NCBI GenBank assembly: GCA_937997485.1
Contig: CALKTH010000021.1
Location: 1-38,920 of the forward strand
Length of the DNA stretch: 38,920 nucleotides
Direction of reading: 5' to 3'
DNA from: an uncultured Acidimicrobiales bacterium
GTDB taxonomy: Bacteria > Actinomycetota > Acidimicrobiia > Acidimicrobiales > SZUA-35
The translations under genes were made by a program, and so were the position numbers. Below are positions 8,432 through 16,261 of this stretch, piece after piece; within the stretch, counting starts at the first letter, position 1, and the number at the start of each line of letters is the position of its first letter. Below the pieces are notes generated by a model that worked only from the letters and a program-made list of their open reading frames with translations, was not told the DNA's origin and did no database searches.

Positions 8432-8890
8432 TCAGGGGTTCCCTTCCGAGCACGCCTTCGAGACTCGTTCAAGCACGGCATGCATGACCGCGAGCTCATC
8501 TCGATTCATCATGTCGAAGAGACTGGACCGCACCAGATCGACATGACCCGGGGCCAGCGATTCCAGCTTCTCGAATCCGCTCGCCGTCAGGGAGGCGAGC
8601 ACGCCCCGCCGATCTCCCTCGAATTCGATCCGCTCGACCAGGCCCTTCTCCGCCAGTCGGTCGACCCGGTAAGTCAGGCGGCTTCGGGAGACGATGACCT
8701 GCTCGGCCAACTCGCTCATGCGGAGTCGGCGTTCGGGAGCCTCGGCGAGCATCACGAGAATCTCATAGTCAGTGAGCGCAATCCCGCCCTGCTGCTGCAG
8801 GTCGGCCTCCAGAAGCTCCAACAACCGTGCATTGACGTCGAGGAAGGCGCGCCACGTTGCTTGTTCTTCGCTGTCGAGCCACCGTCCCAT
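8432..8890 (-). CDS. MarR-family transcriptional regulator
   Basis: The product is 152 residues. It has the winged-helix core of MarR proteins: ALTDYEILVMLAEAPERRLR, then the recognition region MSELAEQVIVSRSRLTYRVD and the wing with GLVERIEFEGDRRG. N- and C-terminal helices should form the dimer interface. It lies between mutM (29 bases upstream) and the DUF2520 gene on one strand. It may repress its own operon or a distant target; no clear palindrome was found in the short gap before it. The ligand is unknown. Confidence 0.9.
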   Translation of the reverse strand: MGRWLDSEEQATWRAFLDVNARLLELLEADLQQQGGIALTDYEILVMLAEAPERRLRMSELAEQVIVSRSRLTYRVDRLAEKGLVERIEFEGDRRGVLASLTASGFEKLESLAPGHVDLVRSSLFDMMNRDELAVMHAVLERVSKACSEGNP

Positions 8891-8919
8891 CTGCAGGACT
8901 GTAGCAACCCGCGGTTATG

Positions 8920-9747
8920 TCAGCGTGCCTGACACGTCGGACACCAGACCGAGGTCCGTGCGTCAATCACTCCTGAACGCAGTGTTTCACCGCACCGGAG
9001 GCACGGCTGACCGGCCCGACCGTAGGCCAACAGGCGATGCTGATTCTCGCCCTGGCCACCCTCGGCGTTCCGGTAGTCCCTCAACGTCGTGCCACCGTTG
9101 TCGACGCCTTGCGCAAGGACGTGTTGCACGGCTTCGAGGAGATCTCCCGCTCGCTCCCGTCCCAGCCGTGTGACCTTCGGATTGATCTGTGCCCGCCACA
9201 GGGCTTCATCGGCGTAGATGTTGCCGACCCCGGCCACTGGCCGTTGCGAGAGCAGCTGAGTCTTGACCGCCCGCTTGCTCGCTCGCAAGCGTTCCCAAAA
9301 CAGCTTCTCGGTCAACGCGGGATCCCAGGGCTCGGGCCCGGCATCCCGCAGCGTGGGAATGGAGGAGTAGTCGCCCGCCGGCACCACGCGCAGCCGGCCG
9401 AACCGACGCACATCGGCGAACTCCAACGTTTCCTCACCAACACCGGCGTTCGAGTCGGCGGCCAGCAACCACCAGGCCCGAAGGTAGGGATCGCTGTCGT
9501 CGGGTGGTCCGTCCCGGAAACGCAGCACTCCCGTCATGCCGAGATGCACCACGAGCTCGCGCTCATCGTCGAGCGTCAACAGCAGGTACTTGCCACGCCT
9601 GCCGGCATCTCGGAACCGGGCCCCGGTCACCTCTCGAGCGGGAAGGAACTTCGCGGACTCGTGCGAACCGCTCTCCAACACCCGCCTGCCTTGCAGGCGC
9701 GGCGCCAACTGTCGGCGCACAGTTTCGACCTCGGGGAGCTCCGGCAC
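8920..9747 (-). CDS. mutM: Formamidopyrimidine-DNA glycosylase (Fpg/MutM)
   Basis: The 275-residue bifunctional glycosylase/AP lyase removes 8-oxoguanine and ring-opened purines in base excision repair. The start is GTG, giving PELPEVETV after Met removal, with catalytic Pro2 and Glu3. Lys53 in RRGKYL corresponds to the conserved active-site lysine. The helix-two-turn-helix region is GVGNIYADEALW (173-184). The C-terminal zinc finger has Cys249, Cys252, Cys269 and Cys272. All key residues are intact. It could also be named Nei-like, but the N-terminus and finger fit Fpg. First gene of the block leading to panC. Confidence 0.95.
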   Translation of the reverse strand: MPELPEVETVRRQLAPRLQGRRVLESGSHESAKFLPAREVTGARFRDAGRRGKYLLLTLDDERELVVHLGMTGVLRFRDGPPDDSDPYLRAWWLLAADSNAGVGEETLEFADVRRFGRLRVVPAGDYSSIPTLRDAGPEPWDPALTEKLFWERLRASKRAVKTQLLSQRPVAGVGNIYADEALWRAQINPKVTRLGRERAGDLLEAVQHVLAQGVDNGGTTLRDYRNAEGGQGENQHRLLAYGRAGQPCLRCGETLRSGVIDARTSVWCPTCQAR

Positions 9748-9781
9748 ACAACGACGCTACCTTCCTGACAGACTGGCTCAC

Positions 9782-10510
9782 GTGGCCTACGACACCGACC
9801 TCGCGGAGATCCATCACCTCCACTACGACGAAGTCGCCGTCAGCGCTGCCAAGGAGCTACTCCATCAGTTGGACAACGCCGGGGTCACGAGCGGCCTCAT
9901 CGTGGATCTCGGTTGCGGAAGCGGTGTCACCGCCCGTCTGCTGACCGATGCCGGGTTCGACGTCTTGGGTGTCGACATTGCTCCCGAGATGATTCGCCTC
10001 GCTCGCAACACCGCACCCAAAGCCACGTTCCAGTGCGCCTCGCTCTTCGACGTCGAGATCCCGCCCTGCGTCGCCGTCACGGCCATCAGCGAGTCGGTGA
10101 ACTTCGCGTTCGACGATCGGACGAGCGCGGAAGAAATTGGCGCCCTGATCGGCCGGATCTACGACGCACTCGAGCCGAAGGGCATCGCCATGCTCGACGT
10201 CGCTGGCCCGGAACGAGTCGAGCCCGGCAGCTCGATCGCTCGTTACGAAGGCGATGGTTGGTACATCGTCGTCGAGACGATCGGAGAAGAGTCCGGCGAC
10301 AAGCTCACTCGGAACATCACGGTCTTCCGAGCGCGCGACGGCGCCTGGCATCGCAGCGATGAGGTTCACGAGCAACGGCTGTATTCACCTGAGGTCGTCA
10401 CTGACCAGCTGCTCTCCGCCGGCTTCGACGTGGTGTTCCTCTCGGGCTACGCCGAGCTGACGTTCCCCCGCGGTTGGGCTGGCTTCGTTGCTCGCAAGCG
10501 CAAGCGCTGA
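9782..10510 (+). CDS. Class I SAM-dependent methyltransferase
   Basis: From GTG 9782 it encodes 242 residues. Motif I is VDLGCGSG (41-48), followed by VLGVDIAPEMI with the acidic residue that binds the SAM ribose. A beta-strand LEPKGIAMLDVAGP and a C-terminal segment with WHRSDEVHEQRLYSPEVV follow, as in small-molecule methyltransferases. The substrate is unknown. It is divergent from mutM with a 34-base gap containing TACCTT, which could serve as a -10. It converges on the FAD oxidoreductase gene. Confidence 0.85.
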   Translation: MAYDTDLAEIHHLHYDEVAVSAAKELLHQLDNAGVTSGLIVDLGCGSGVTARLLTDAGFDVLGVDIAPEMIRLARNTAPKATFQCASLFDVEIPPCVAVTAISESVNFAFDDRTSAEEIGALIGRIYDALEPKGIAMLDVAGPERVEPGSSIARYEGDGWYIVVETIGEESGDKLTRNITVFRARDGAWHRSDEVHEQRLYSPEVVTDQLLSAGFDVVFLSGYAELTFPRGWAGFVARKRKR

Positions 10511-10524
10511 AGCCTCCTGGTGCG

Positions 10525-11739
10525 CTACGCGGCAGCGACCACGGCCTCCGCGGTTGCACGACCCGAGCCGATGGCTCCGTTGAGTGACGCATCGCGGCGA
10601 TGATCGCCGGCGAGCCACAAGCCGTCGTCGGTGCTGAGCGCAGCACGTGCGTTGTGACCCGGTAGCTGCTTGGGCTGCGCCTTCTCAATTCGGTCCACCC
10701 GCAGCTGCGTGAACTGCTGGGCCTTCGACCCGAACCACTGCTCCAGCTGGGCATGCATCGCTGCCGGCAACTCCGCGTCGAGCGAAGGTGAGGACACCAC
10801 GAATGAGTGCTGGCCAGCAGGCGCGTACGCCGAACTCACCGCACTCATGGGAGCGAGCGAATTGATTGGGCTGACGCCCTCTCCATTCAGACCGAGAATC
10901 GGCTCGTCGAACACTGGCTCGGCGCTGGAGTACCAAACACTGGTCACGCCGTTCCAGCCCGGATCAGGCGAACCGCTGAGACGGGCCGCTTCGCTTGCAT
11001 CTGCGGCGATCACGACGGCGTCGAAGCTCTGCTTGCTGTCGCCCTCCACGGTGATCGACGTTGGCGTGGCCTCGACAACGCGTGCGTTCAGGTGGAGCGA
11101 TCCAGCCGGGATCGAGGCCGCCAGCTGTTCGGAGATTTGGCCCATGCCGTGTGCGGGCACAACGGCATCGCCGGCCGAGAGCATGCGGAATACGAACTCC
11201 ACGACTTGGGAGGAACCCTGAAGATCTGGATCCAGCGTGATGCCAGCAAACAAGGGGCGGAGGAACCGCTCGATCATGTTGTCGCTGAACCCGGCCTTCT
11301 CGAACCGAACGGCCGCCGTGGTGCCCACGCCCTTCCAGATCTCCTCTTCGGTACCTCGGGCGCACGCGAGTCGGAACGCGAGGATGCGCGCCTTGTCGAT
11401 CGGCGAGCCGATAGGTGCCCGAAGGGTGTCCAGAACCGTGAGCGGCTGGCGCAGGGGATCGCCCAGCCGGTGAAACTCACCGTTCCAGCGGATGCGGGCT
11501 CCCGGCTCGAACGTGCACAACCCGAGCGCTGAGTAGTCGAGGGCGTCCTGACACTCCGGGTACGCACTGAGCATGATTTGGAAGCCACGGTCGAGGAGGA
11601 AGCCGTCAACCGCATCGGTTCGCACGCGACCGCCGACACCGTCGCTTGCCTCGAAGACTTGCACCTCGTGTCCGCCGGACACGAGCTCTTTGGCTGCGGC
11701 CAAGCCTGCAAGGCCAGCTCCCACGATCGCAATATTCAC
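10525..11739 (-). CDS. FAD-dependent amine oxidase/phytoene desaturase-like oxidoreductase
   Basis: The product is 404 residues. The N-terminal FAD-binding loop is IAIVGAGLAGLAAAKEL (GxGxxG at 7-12), followed by the acidic ribose-binding residue in VQVFEASDGVGGRVRT, where the GG..R motif is typical of the amine oxidase/protoporphyrinogen oxidase superfamily. The C-terminus has the second FAD contact GLWLAGDHRRDASLNGAIGS. Substrate is not evident; carotenoid, polyamine or porphyrin substrates are all possible. Its ATG overlaps the stop of the upstream DUF72 gene (ATGA), so the two are cotranslated. Confidence 0.88.
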   Translation of the reverse strand: MNIAIVGAGLAGLAAAKELVSGGHEVQVFEASDGVGGRVRTDAVDGFLLDRGFQIMLSAYPECQDALDYSALGLCTFEPGARIRWNGEFHRLGDPLRQPLTVLDTLRAPIGSPIDKARILAFRLACARGTEEEIWKGVGTTAAVRFEKAGFSDNMIERFLRPLFAGITLDPDLQGSSQVVEFVFRMLSAGDAVVPAHGMGQISEQLAASIPAGSLHLNARVVEATPTSITVEGDSKQSFDAVVIAADASEAARLSGSPDPGWNGVTSVWYSSAEPVFDEPILGLNGEGVSPINSLAPMSAVSSAYAPAGQHSFVVSSPSLDAELPAAMHAQLEQWFGSKAQQFTQLRVDRIEKAQPKQLPGHNARAALSTDDGLWLAGDHRRDASLNGAIGSGRATAEAVVAAA

Positions 11740-12692
11740 GGGCTCTTTCTATCGGGCTCTGCCCGCTCTGTCCGAGATCCAGCAACCCGGATGTCGTCCC
11801 AGAGATCCAGCTGCTCATCCGCAGTCACGGGCTCGGGCAAGGGGCGGAGGCGCTGTCCTGAGGCCTCGAAGAAGGCCTGCGCGACGTCGGACCAGAACTG
11901 GCGAGCCAGCGGCGGGGCGCCCACATTGTCTGGGGTATGCGTGAAGACGTGAGGTTCAAGACCGGCCTGCAGCCACTCCACCAGTTTGGGAATCCAGCGC
12001 GCCCACGTTGCGTGGCTCGCCTCCGGATCCCGATTTCCGATCAGTCGAATGAGCGGCTGGCGGGCCGTGGCCACAGGCCGAACGGGCAGGCGCGGCTTGC
12101 GCTCCCACGCCTCGATCTCTTCCGGCGCTACCGGAGACATCTCGAACAGCGCCCGAGAGTCGAGGATCACCCGATCCACGCCTCGCGCTGCGAGCAAGTC
12201 GTTCAGCGGTCGTTCGAAGTCGCCGCCGGCCGAGAACTCAGGATGGCGTACCTCTACCGCCCACTCGAAGGAGTTGGGCACTGCCTCGAGAAATGCGTCC
12301 AGAGCGGGAAGGTCAGCTGGTTCGAACGACGCAGGCAGCTGGATCTGGACCGGTCCCAACCTCGATCGAACAGGCGCCATCGTGTCCAAGAACTCTTGCA
12401 GCTCCGGCTCGCAGTTTCGGAGGCGACGATCGTGTGTGATCGTGCGAGGCAACTTGAAGCAGAAGGTGAAGTCTTCAGGCGTCTCGTCGTGCCATCGCTC
12501 GACGGTCGAAGACGGGGGAGTGGCATAGAACGTGGTGTTGCCCTCCACCGTCTCGCACCATGTGCTGTACGCCGCGAGTTCCGTACCAGCTTTGGTGCTT
12601 GCTGGGAAGAAGGTGCCAGTCCACGCCTTGTGGGCCCACATAGCGCACCCCACCCGTAGGCGGGGCGATGTGGCTGGCACCGGAGGACGCAC
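11736..12692 (-). CDS. DUF72 family protein
   Basis: About 318 residues from GTG 12692. It shows the DUF72 (YecE-like, TIM-barrel) pattern: VGCAMWAHKAWTGTFFP near the N-terminus, YSTWCETVEGNTTFY, FTFCFKLPRTITHDRRL, RLGPVQIQLPASF, WAVEVRHPEF and a late LIRLIGN. I know of no firmly established reaction for the family. The start is uncertain: GTG 12680 and the GTG of VGCAMW are also in frame, and the frame is open to 13040. It is translationally coupled to the FAD oxidoreductase downstream, which suggests the two act in one process. Confidence 0.87.
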   Translation of the reverse strand: MRPPVPATSPRLRVGCAMWAHKAWTGTFFPASTKAGTELAAYSTWCETVEGNTTFYATPPSSTVERWHDETPEDFTFCFKLPRTITHDRRLRNCEPELQEFLDTMAPVRSRLGPVQIQLPASFEPADLPALDAFLEAVPNSFEWAVEVRHPEFSAGGDFERPLNDLLAARGVDRVILDSRALFEMSPVAPEEIEAWERKPRLPVRPVATARQPLIRLIGNRDPEASHATWARWIPKLVEWLQAGLEPHVFTHTPDNVGAPPLARQFWSDVAQAFFEASGQRLRPLPEPVTADEQLDLWDDIRVAGSRTERAEPDRKSP

Positions 12693-12854
12693 CGCAAGAT
12701 CTTGCCCGATTCGTTGGCATTGGAACTCCCTGATTGCATCGCGGTCCGGATTCTCGGGGGCGAGTGGCGACGCTGTCGTGTCGTGACGGAGTAACTCCAA
12801 AGCCCATTTCGACATCTGGTAGAACGAGAGACGTGCCGAGGTCCGACAACCACG

Positions 12855-13175
12855 TTGGCGTCGATGCCGGACCGACGGGAATCCGTGACCTACGGGCCGC
12901 AGCTCATGGACGGCTTCTGGTCTGCGGATCCGTATCACGGGTTCGCCCGCACGTTCAGATACGAACGCGAACGCGTGACTCTCGACAACTACGAGATTGT
13001 CGAGGCGCACCGGTCGCGCACGATCTACAACTGGCTCCAATACTTCGACTCGGCGTCAATCGCGGAGGAAATCGGGGCCTGTGACCTCGCGATCATTGAC
13101 CGGTTCGGAGACCGGATCGGAGCCGTTCTCAACCCGGACTCCGCCGAGTCTTGCATCGTTGCCCAACACGCATAG
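12855..13175 (+). pseudogene. 5'-truncated remnant of a SAM-dependent methyltransferase
   Basis: The open frame carries only the C-terminal third of a class I methyltransferase. From about 12,885 it reads RESVTYGPQLMDGFWS, then DPYHGFARTFRYERERVTLD, RTIYNWLQYFD and a late LNPDSAESCIVA. As I recall, these blocks lie after the catalytic Rossmann core in full-length proteins of about 260 residues. Motif I and the whole SAM-binding part are absent: only about 190 bases separate this from the DUF72 gene and none of the frames there supplies them. A TTG start exists at 12855 but expression is doubtful. It marks the left edge of a patchy region. Confidence 0.6.
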
Positions 13176-13184
13176 GCATGGACC

Positions 13185-13200
13185 AGGAGGCAAGCCTCCT
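13185..13200 (+). terminator. Short stem-loop after the methyltransferase remnant
   Basis: AGGAGG-CAAG-CCTCCT is a perfect six-base-pair stem with a four-base loop, ten bases after the stop of the methyltransferase remnant. Only TTAT follows, so the U-tract is weak. It may be a leftover terminator of the lost gene, or chance. Confidence 0.3.
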
Positions 13201-13206
13201 TATCGA

Positions 13207-13479
13207 GTGCATCGCGACCTCGATGCGGGTTTCGTCTTTCTGGACGACTCGACGGCCGGCAACGATTACAGGCCGGCGACCTCGACGGTCGAGGCTGCGA
13301 CGCACGTGGCCGTGCAGCTTCCGGCAGCGGGCGAGATTCGGGTCTGGATCGACGATGTTTTCTCTTGGGGTGGATGCGGTACGTGTGGGCGTGCGTTTGC
13401 TGGCGGCGAGGTCTCGAAGGTCGTGCAAGATGGTTCTGTAGTCGATCTCGATCTAGGTGAGTCGACTGGGGCCAGCTGA
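13207..13479 (+). CDS. Small ORF of unknown function, possibly not a gene
   Basis: A GTG-initiated frame of 90 residues in the gene-poor stretch 13,176-13,606. It has fair third-position GC, and a Gly/Cys cluster (SWGGCGTCGRAF) resembles a small metal-binding knuckle (CxxC). No family is recognised, no good ribosome binding site is seen, and overlapping frames are open too. The rest of the stretch (13,480-13,606) holds nothing I can name. Confidence 0.25.
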   Translation: MHRDLDAGFVFLDDSTAGNDYRPATSTVEAATHVAVQLPAAGEIRVWIDDVFSWGGCGTCGRAFAGGEVSKVVQDGSVVDLDLGESTGAS

Positions 13480-13606
13480 TGTTGAGCCGCTATGTGCCGG
13501 ATCCCGAGCGGCTTTCGAGCGCAGCGACGGTGCGCTATGCGCATCGACGTTGAGCCGGGCGACGTGCGTGACTGACAGTCAGCTGCCCAGAATGTTGGCC
13601 GATAGG

Positions 13607-13879
13607 TCAGCTTGCCTCGACCACGGATGAGTACCGCTGCTGAGCACCCTGTGCCGACGTTCCCAGGAGCGACCCGATCTTGTGCCAAGAAGCGCCAGCA
13701 GCCCTAGCAGCGATGACAGCGTCGGCGACTTGGCGTTCGCTCCGGGCTCGAGCGAGAGCAGCGCGTTCGAGCACGTATTCCTCGACGGGTCGCTCGTCGG
13801 ATGCATCTGGTTCGTAGTTCTCGAACTTCTTGGCGAGTTCGTCAGCCTGGTCGAGGATTTCTTGGATTGATCGTGGCAT
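13607..13879 (-). CDS. Small helix-turn-helix protein, antitoxin-like
   Basis: The product is 90 residues. The N-terminal half is helical and charged (IQEILDQADELAKKFENYEP). The C-terminal half holds an HTH of the type WHKIGSLLGTSAQGAQQRYS, similar in pattern to small actinobacterial DNA-binding proteins that often sit next to a toxin-like partner. ATG 13879 follows the stop of the 45-codon ORF by one base; GTG 13888 is an alternative that overlaps it. It is the last gene in the minus-strand run that starts with the sigma factor. Being an antitoxin is inference from size and arrangement only. Confidence 0.65.
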   Translation of the reverse strand: MPRSIQEILDQADELAKKFENYEPDASDERPVEEYVLERAALARARSERQVADAVIAARAAGASWHKIGSLLGTSAQGAQQRYSSVVEAS

Positions 13880-13880
13880 G

Positions 13881-14018
13881 TCAGTCACCTAGGTATTTCG
13901 GTCGTGCGCTCATGGCGTGGACGATGAAGTCGATGCCCTCGGCGGGGGCGATACCGATTTCGAGCAAGGCACCGTTTTCCGAACTCGTTGCGTCACCGTC
14001 CTCGCCGAGCGAAGCCAT
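13881..14018 (-). CDS. 45-residue small ORF, possible truncated toxin-like partner
   Basis: ATG 14018 to TGA 13881, six bases after the stop of the membrane anti-sigma-like gene and one base before the ATG of the HTH protein. The C-terminal half, EIGIAPAEGIDFIVHAMSAR followed by PKYLGD, has a loose resemblance to the middle of BrnT/DUF4258-like toxins (a helix then RP-Y-GD). In those the chain continues for another 30-40 residues, whereas here it stops at GD. So it may be a cut-down toxin or an unrelated small protein. Codon third positions are mostly G or C, consistent with coding. Confidence 0.4.
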   Translation of the reverse strand: MASLGEDGDATSSENGALLEIGIAPAEGIDFIVHAMSARPKYLGD

Positions 14019-14024
14019 GGACTG

Positions 14025-15197
14025 TCAGCTCCCACCCCGTCCTTGCAGCCGCAGCAGAGCGAACACGCCAAACGAGAGTGCGGCGAGGGGAACCCAGAAC
14101 AGGCTGGACGGAGCGAGTGCGAAGAACGCAAACCCCCCAAGGGCGACAACAACCACCAGGACAAGCGCCTGCTTGCGGTTGCGCAGGGCCATGCCCGCCA
14201 CTGCGACCGCCCAGGCAACGAAGGCAAGAAGCGACATCGTCACAACGATCGACGACGACCTGAGCCAGCCAGTGTTCCCGACCGCCGACTCCCACTCGGC
14301 CCGGTCTGCGACACGCAAGCGGTCGAGAACGGGCTCGGCGGGTCGAAGCTCCCACGTATCACCGACGAGCTCGCTCGCAGTCAGGCGATAGACGAAGCCG
14401 TCCTCGACCCACAAGACCTCATCGTTCAGGACGACCCCGTCGCTCCCCAGCACCGTCACTGACGAGGGCGTGTTGGCCACTTCGGCCGAAGAGTTGCGGA
14501 GCACTCGTGCGAGCCAGATCCAGTTGGTCGAGCCCGGTTCCGCTTGGAGCGTCGCCTCGGCGGCACCATCTCGGAAGTCGAACTGCCATCCCTCGCTGAG
14601 CATGTCCATCGGGTCATCTTCGAACCAAGCGACCTCGACCAGTTCCTGCTCGTCGGGCAGCCTCCAGGTCGAGCCGTCACGAACGATCGAGCCGGTCAGA
14701 TCCGACAACGCTTCCACCGAGAGGTTCGCCGACCACAGGTTCACCCCACCGCCGGACATCGTGTCGATGCCCACGACAGGACCTTCGTAGTAGCCAACAT
14801 CACTGGCGTACACCCGGGTCGAGACAACGTCGCCGACGGTCGACTCCGTCGAGAAGGTGTTTGCCTCCTCCTGCGAGTCAGTCCAGGGCCTGTTGACACG
14901 ATCCAACTCCATGCCGTCGATCAAGATCGGAGCGGGCAGAGGGTCGGCATCGTCGGCTTCGGCCGATGTGACAGGAACGACGATCGAGTCCGAGTCGCCG
15001 AGCGGCAAGGTGGCCAGCCCGGCCACAGCCATAAGCGCCGCCGCTGACAGCACGAGGGCGATCCGCAGCCCGGTCTTCGACCGAGCGGTTGCGTGGCCTT
15101 CATCGTGCAGCTCGCGTTGGGCATCGGTCCACACCTGCGATGCGCCTCTTGGTCGACCGCGTTGTGCTCGCCGTTCCAGCAGTTCGTTCGGGCTCAT
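14025..15197 (-). CDS. Membrane protein, probable anti-sigma-type partner of the adjacent sigma factor
   Basis: The product is 390 residues. A short charged cytoplasmic N-terminus (1-42) is followed by one membrane helix (43-66), an extracytoplasmic region of about 240 residues rich in acidic and aromatic residues, and three membrane helices near the C-terminus (roughly 315-335, 340-358 and 362-382). There is no zinc-binding anti-sigma HxxxCxxC motif. Its ATG overlaps the sigma gene stop (TGATG), the normal arrangement of sigma/anti-sigma pairs, so a role in holding or tuning that sigma factor is inferred. No named domain was recognised in the outer region. Confidence 0.7.
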   Translation of the reverse strand: MSPNELLERRAQRGRPRGASQVWTDAQRELHDEGHATARSKTGLRIALVLSAAALMAVAGLATLPLGDSDSIVVPVTSAEADDADPLPAPILIDGMELDRVNRPWTDSQEEANTFSTESTVGDVVSTRVYASDVGYYEGPVVGIDTMSGGGVNLWSANLSVEALSDLTGSIVRDGSTWRLPDEQELVEVAWFEDDPMDMLSEGWQFDFRDGAAEATLQAEPGSTNWIWLARVLRNSSAEVANTPSSVTVLGSDGVVLNDEVLWVEDGFVYRLTASELVGDTWELRPAEPVLDRLRVADRAEWESAVGNTGWLRSSSIVVTMSLLAFVAWAVAVAGMALRNRKQALVLVVVVALGGFAFFALAPSSLFWVPLAALSFGVFALLRLQGRGGS

Positions 15198-15709
15198 CAG
15201 GCTTCCTTCGGGACAGATGACAGGTTCGGGCCGAGCTCGGCTCGGAGTCGAGCGCGAGCTCGGCTTGCTCGCTTCCGGACCGCGCTTGGCGTCAACCCGA
15301 GCTCGCCGGCTGCGAGTTCGTGCTGCAAGCGTTCGACATCGACCAGGAACAAGACTGCTCGGTCGAGCGGCGCCAGGATCTCGAGGTCGCTGAGATCTGA
15401 CGGATAGTGGTCAGCCGACCGACTGTCGCCGGCGAGGCGAGGGAGGAGCGATTTCCAGCGGCTCTTCCGACGCCGGTCGGACGCCGCGGCGTTGACCATC
15501 GCTCGCTTGAGATACGCCACCGGCTGGTCGAGCTCGTGCAGGGCATGGCGGCGCAACGTCTCGCAGAGCGCGTCTTGGACGAGGTCGTCAGGGTCGACGT
15601 CGAGGTCGGCGACAACCGCAGCAAATCGCCGGAGCTGTGGGTACAGCTCCTCGAGAATGCCGAAGTCAGACGTCGGCCCTCGCTCGGCTTGCTGGTGCTT
15701 GGCTGCCAT
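15197..15709 (-). CDS. ECF-type RNA polymerase sigma factor
   Basis: From ATG 15709 the product is 170 residues. The sigma-2 region is at about 20-82 with DPDDLVQDALCETLRR, PVAYLKRAMVNAAAS and a basic end DRRRK. The sigma-4 helix-turn-helix is at about 129-152 with LAAGELGLTPSAVRKRASRA. The length and two-domain layout fit the sigma-70 ECF group. Upstream frame extension to 15781 was rejected because it lacks sigma homology. A possible autoregulated promoter was looked for in 15,710-15,787, but no convincing -35/-10 pair with normal spacing was found. The gene is coupled to the membrane partner downstream. Confidence 0.85.
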   Translation of the reverse strand: MAAKHQQAERGPTSDFGILEELYPQLRRFAAVVADLDVDPDDLVQDALCETLRRHALHELDQPVAYLKRAMVNAAASDRRRKSRWKSLLPRLAGDSRSADHYPSDLSDLEILAPLDRAVLFLVDVERLQHELAAGELGLTPSAVRKRASRARARLRAELGPNLSSVPKEA

Positions 15710-15787
15710 GCCTCTATGACGTACCAGGTCGACGTTGTGTGACCGAGGGCAAGAAAGAAGATGCAGGAACCGCTGCACCAAGGTCGC

Positions 15788-16261
15788 TCATCGCAGCGTG
15801 ACAGGAGGACTTGAGGCGTCGACGATCGTCACGGCGCCCGCAGGCAGCTGTGTCCCGGCCGCAGCTGCGGCAAGGGCCAGCCCGACGTATTGGCCTCGAA
15901 TGAGGTTGCTCGCTTGCAAGGCTGCAACCTCGTCCGGCGGCACGAACCGCACCTCCGGGTGGTCAGCGCTCGTGGCGATGTGTCCACCGTTCACGGTCGA
16001 CTCGAACACGAACGTCATCGCAGCCCCGCCCTCGAGCGCCTCCAGGCAGTGGTAGATATCGAGCAGGCTGCCGGCTTCGACGACGAGCCCAGTCTCCTCG
16101 AGCGCCTCTCGTTCGGCGCCGGCCTGCAGGGTCTCGCCCGACTCGAGCTTCCCGGCGGGAACCGACCACCGGCCGAGGGCGGTGGGCTTCGACTCCCGCA
16201 CGAGCGAAACGCGATCGTCCTCGAGGATGATGTTGGCGCAGACGGTCACCGGCAAGCTCAC
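15788..16261 (-). CDS. Nudix hydrolase
   Basis: The product is 157 residues from a GTG start. The Nudix box is complete: Gly37, Glu43, Arg51-Glu52, Glu55-Glu56 and Gly58 in GKLESGETLQ...REALEETGL. The fold places it among pyrophosphohydrolases acting on nucleoside diphosphates linked to another group. An ADP-ribose or NTP-type substrate cannot be chosen from sequence alone. It lies 78 bases upstream of the sigma factor on the same strand. Confidence 0.92.
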   Translation of the reverse strand: MSLPVTVCANIILEDDRVSLVRESKPTALGRWSVPAGKLESGETLQAGAEREALEETGLVVEAGSLLDIYHCLEALEGGAAMTFVFESTVNGGHIATSADHPEVRFVPPDEVAALQASNLIRGQYVGLALAAAAAGTQLPAGAVTIVDASSPPVTLR

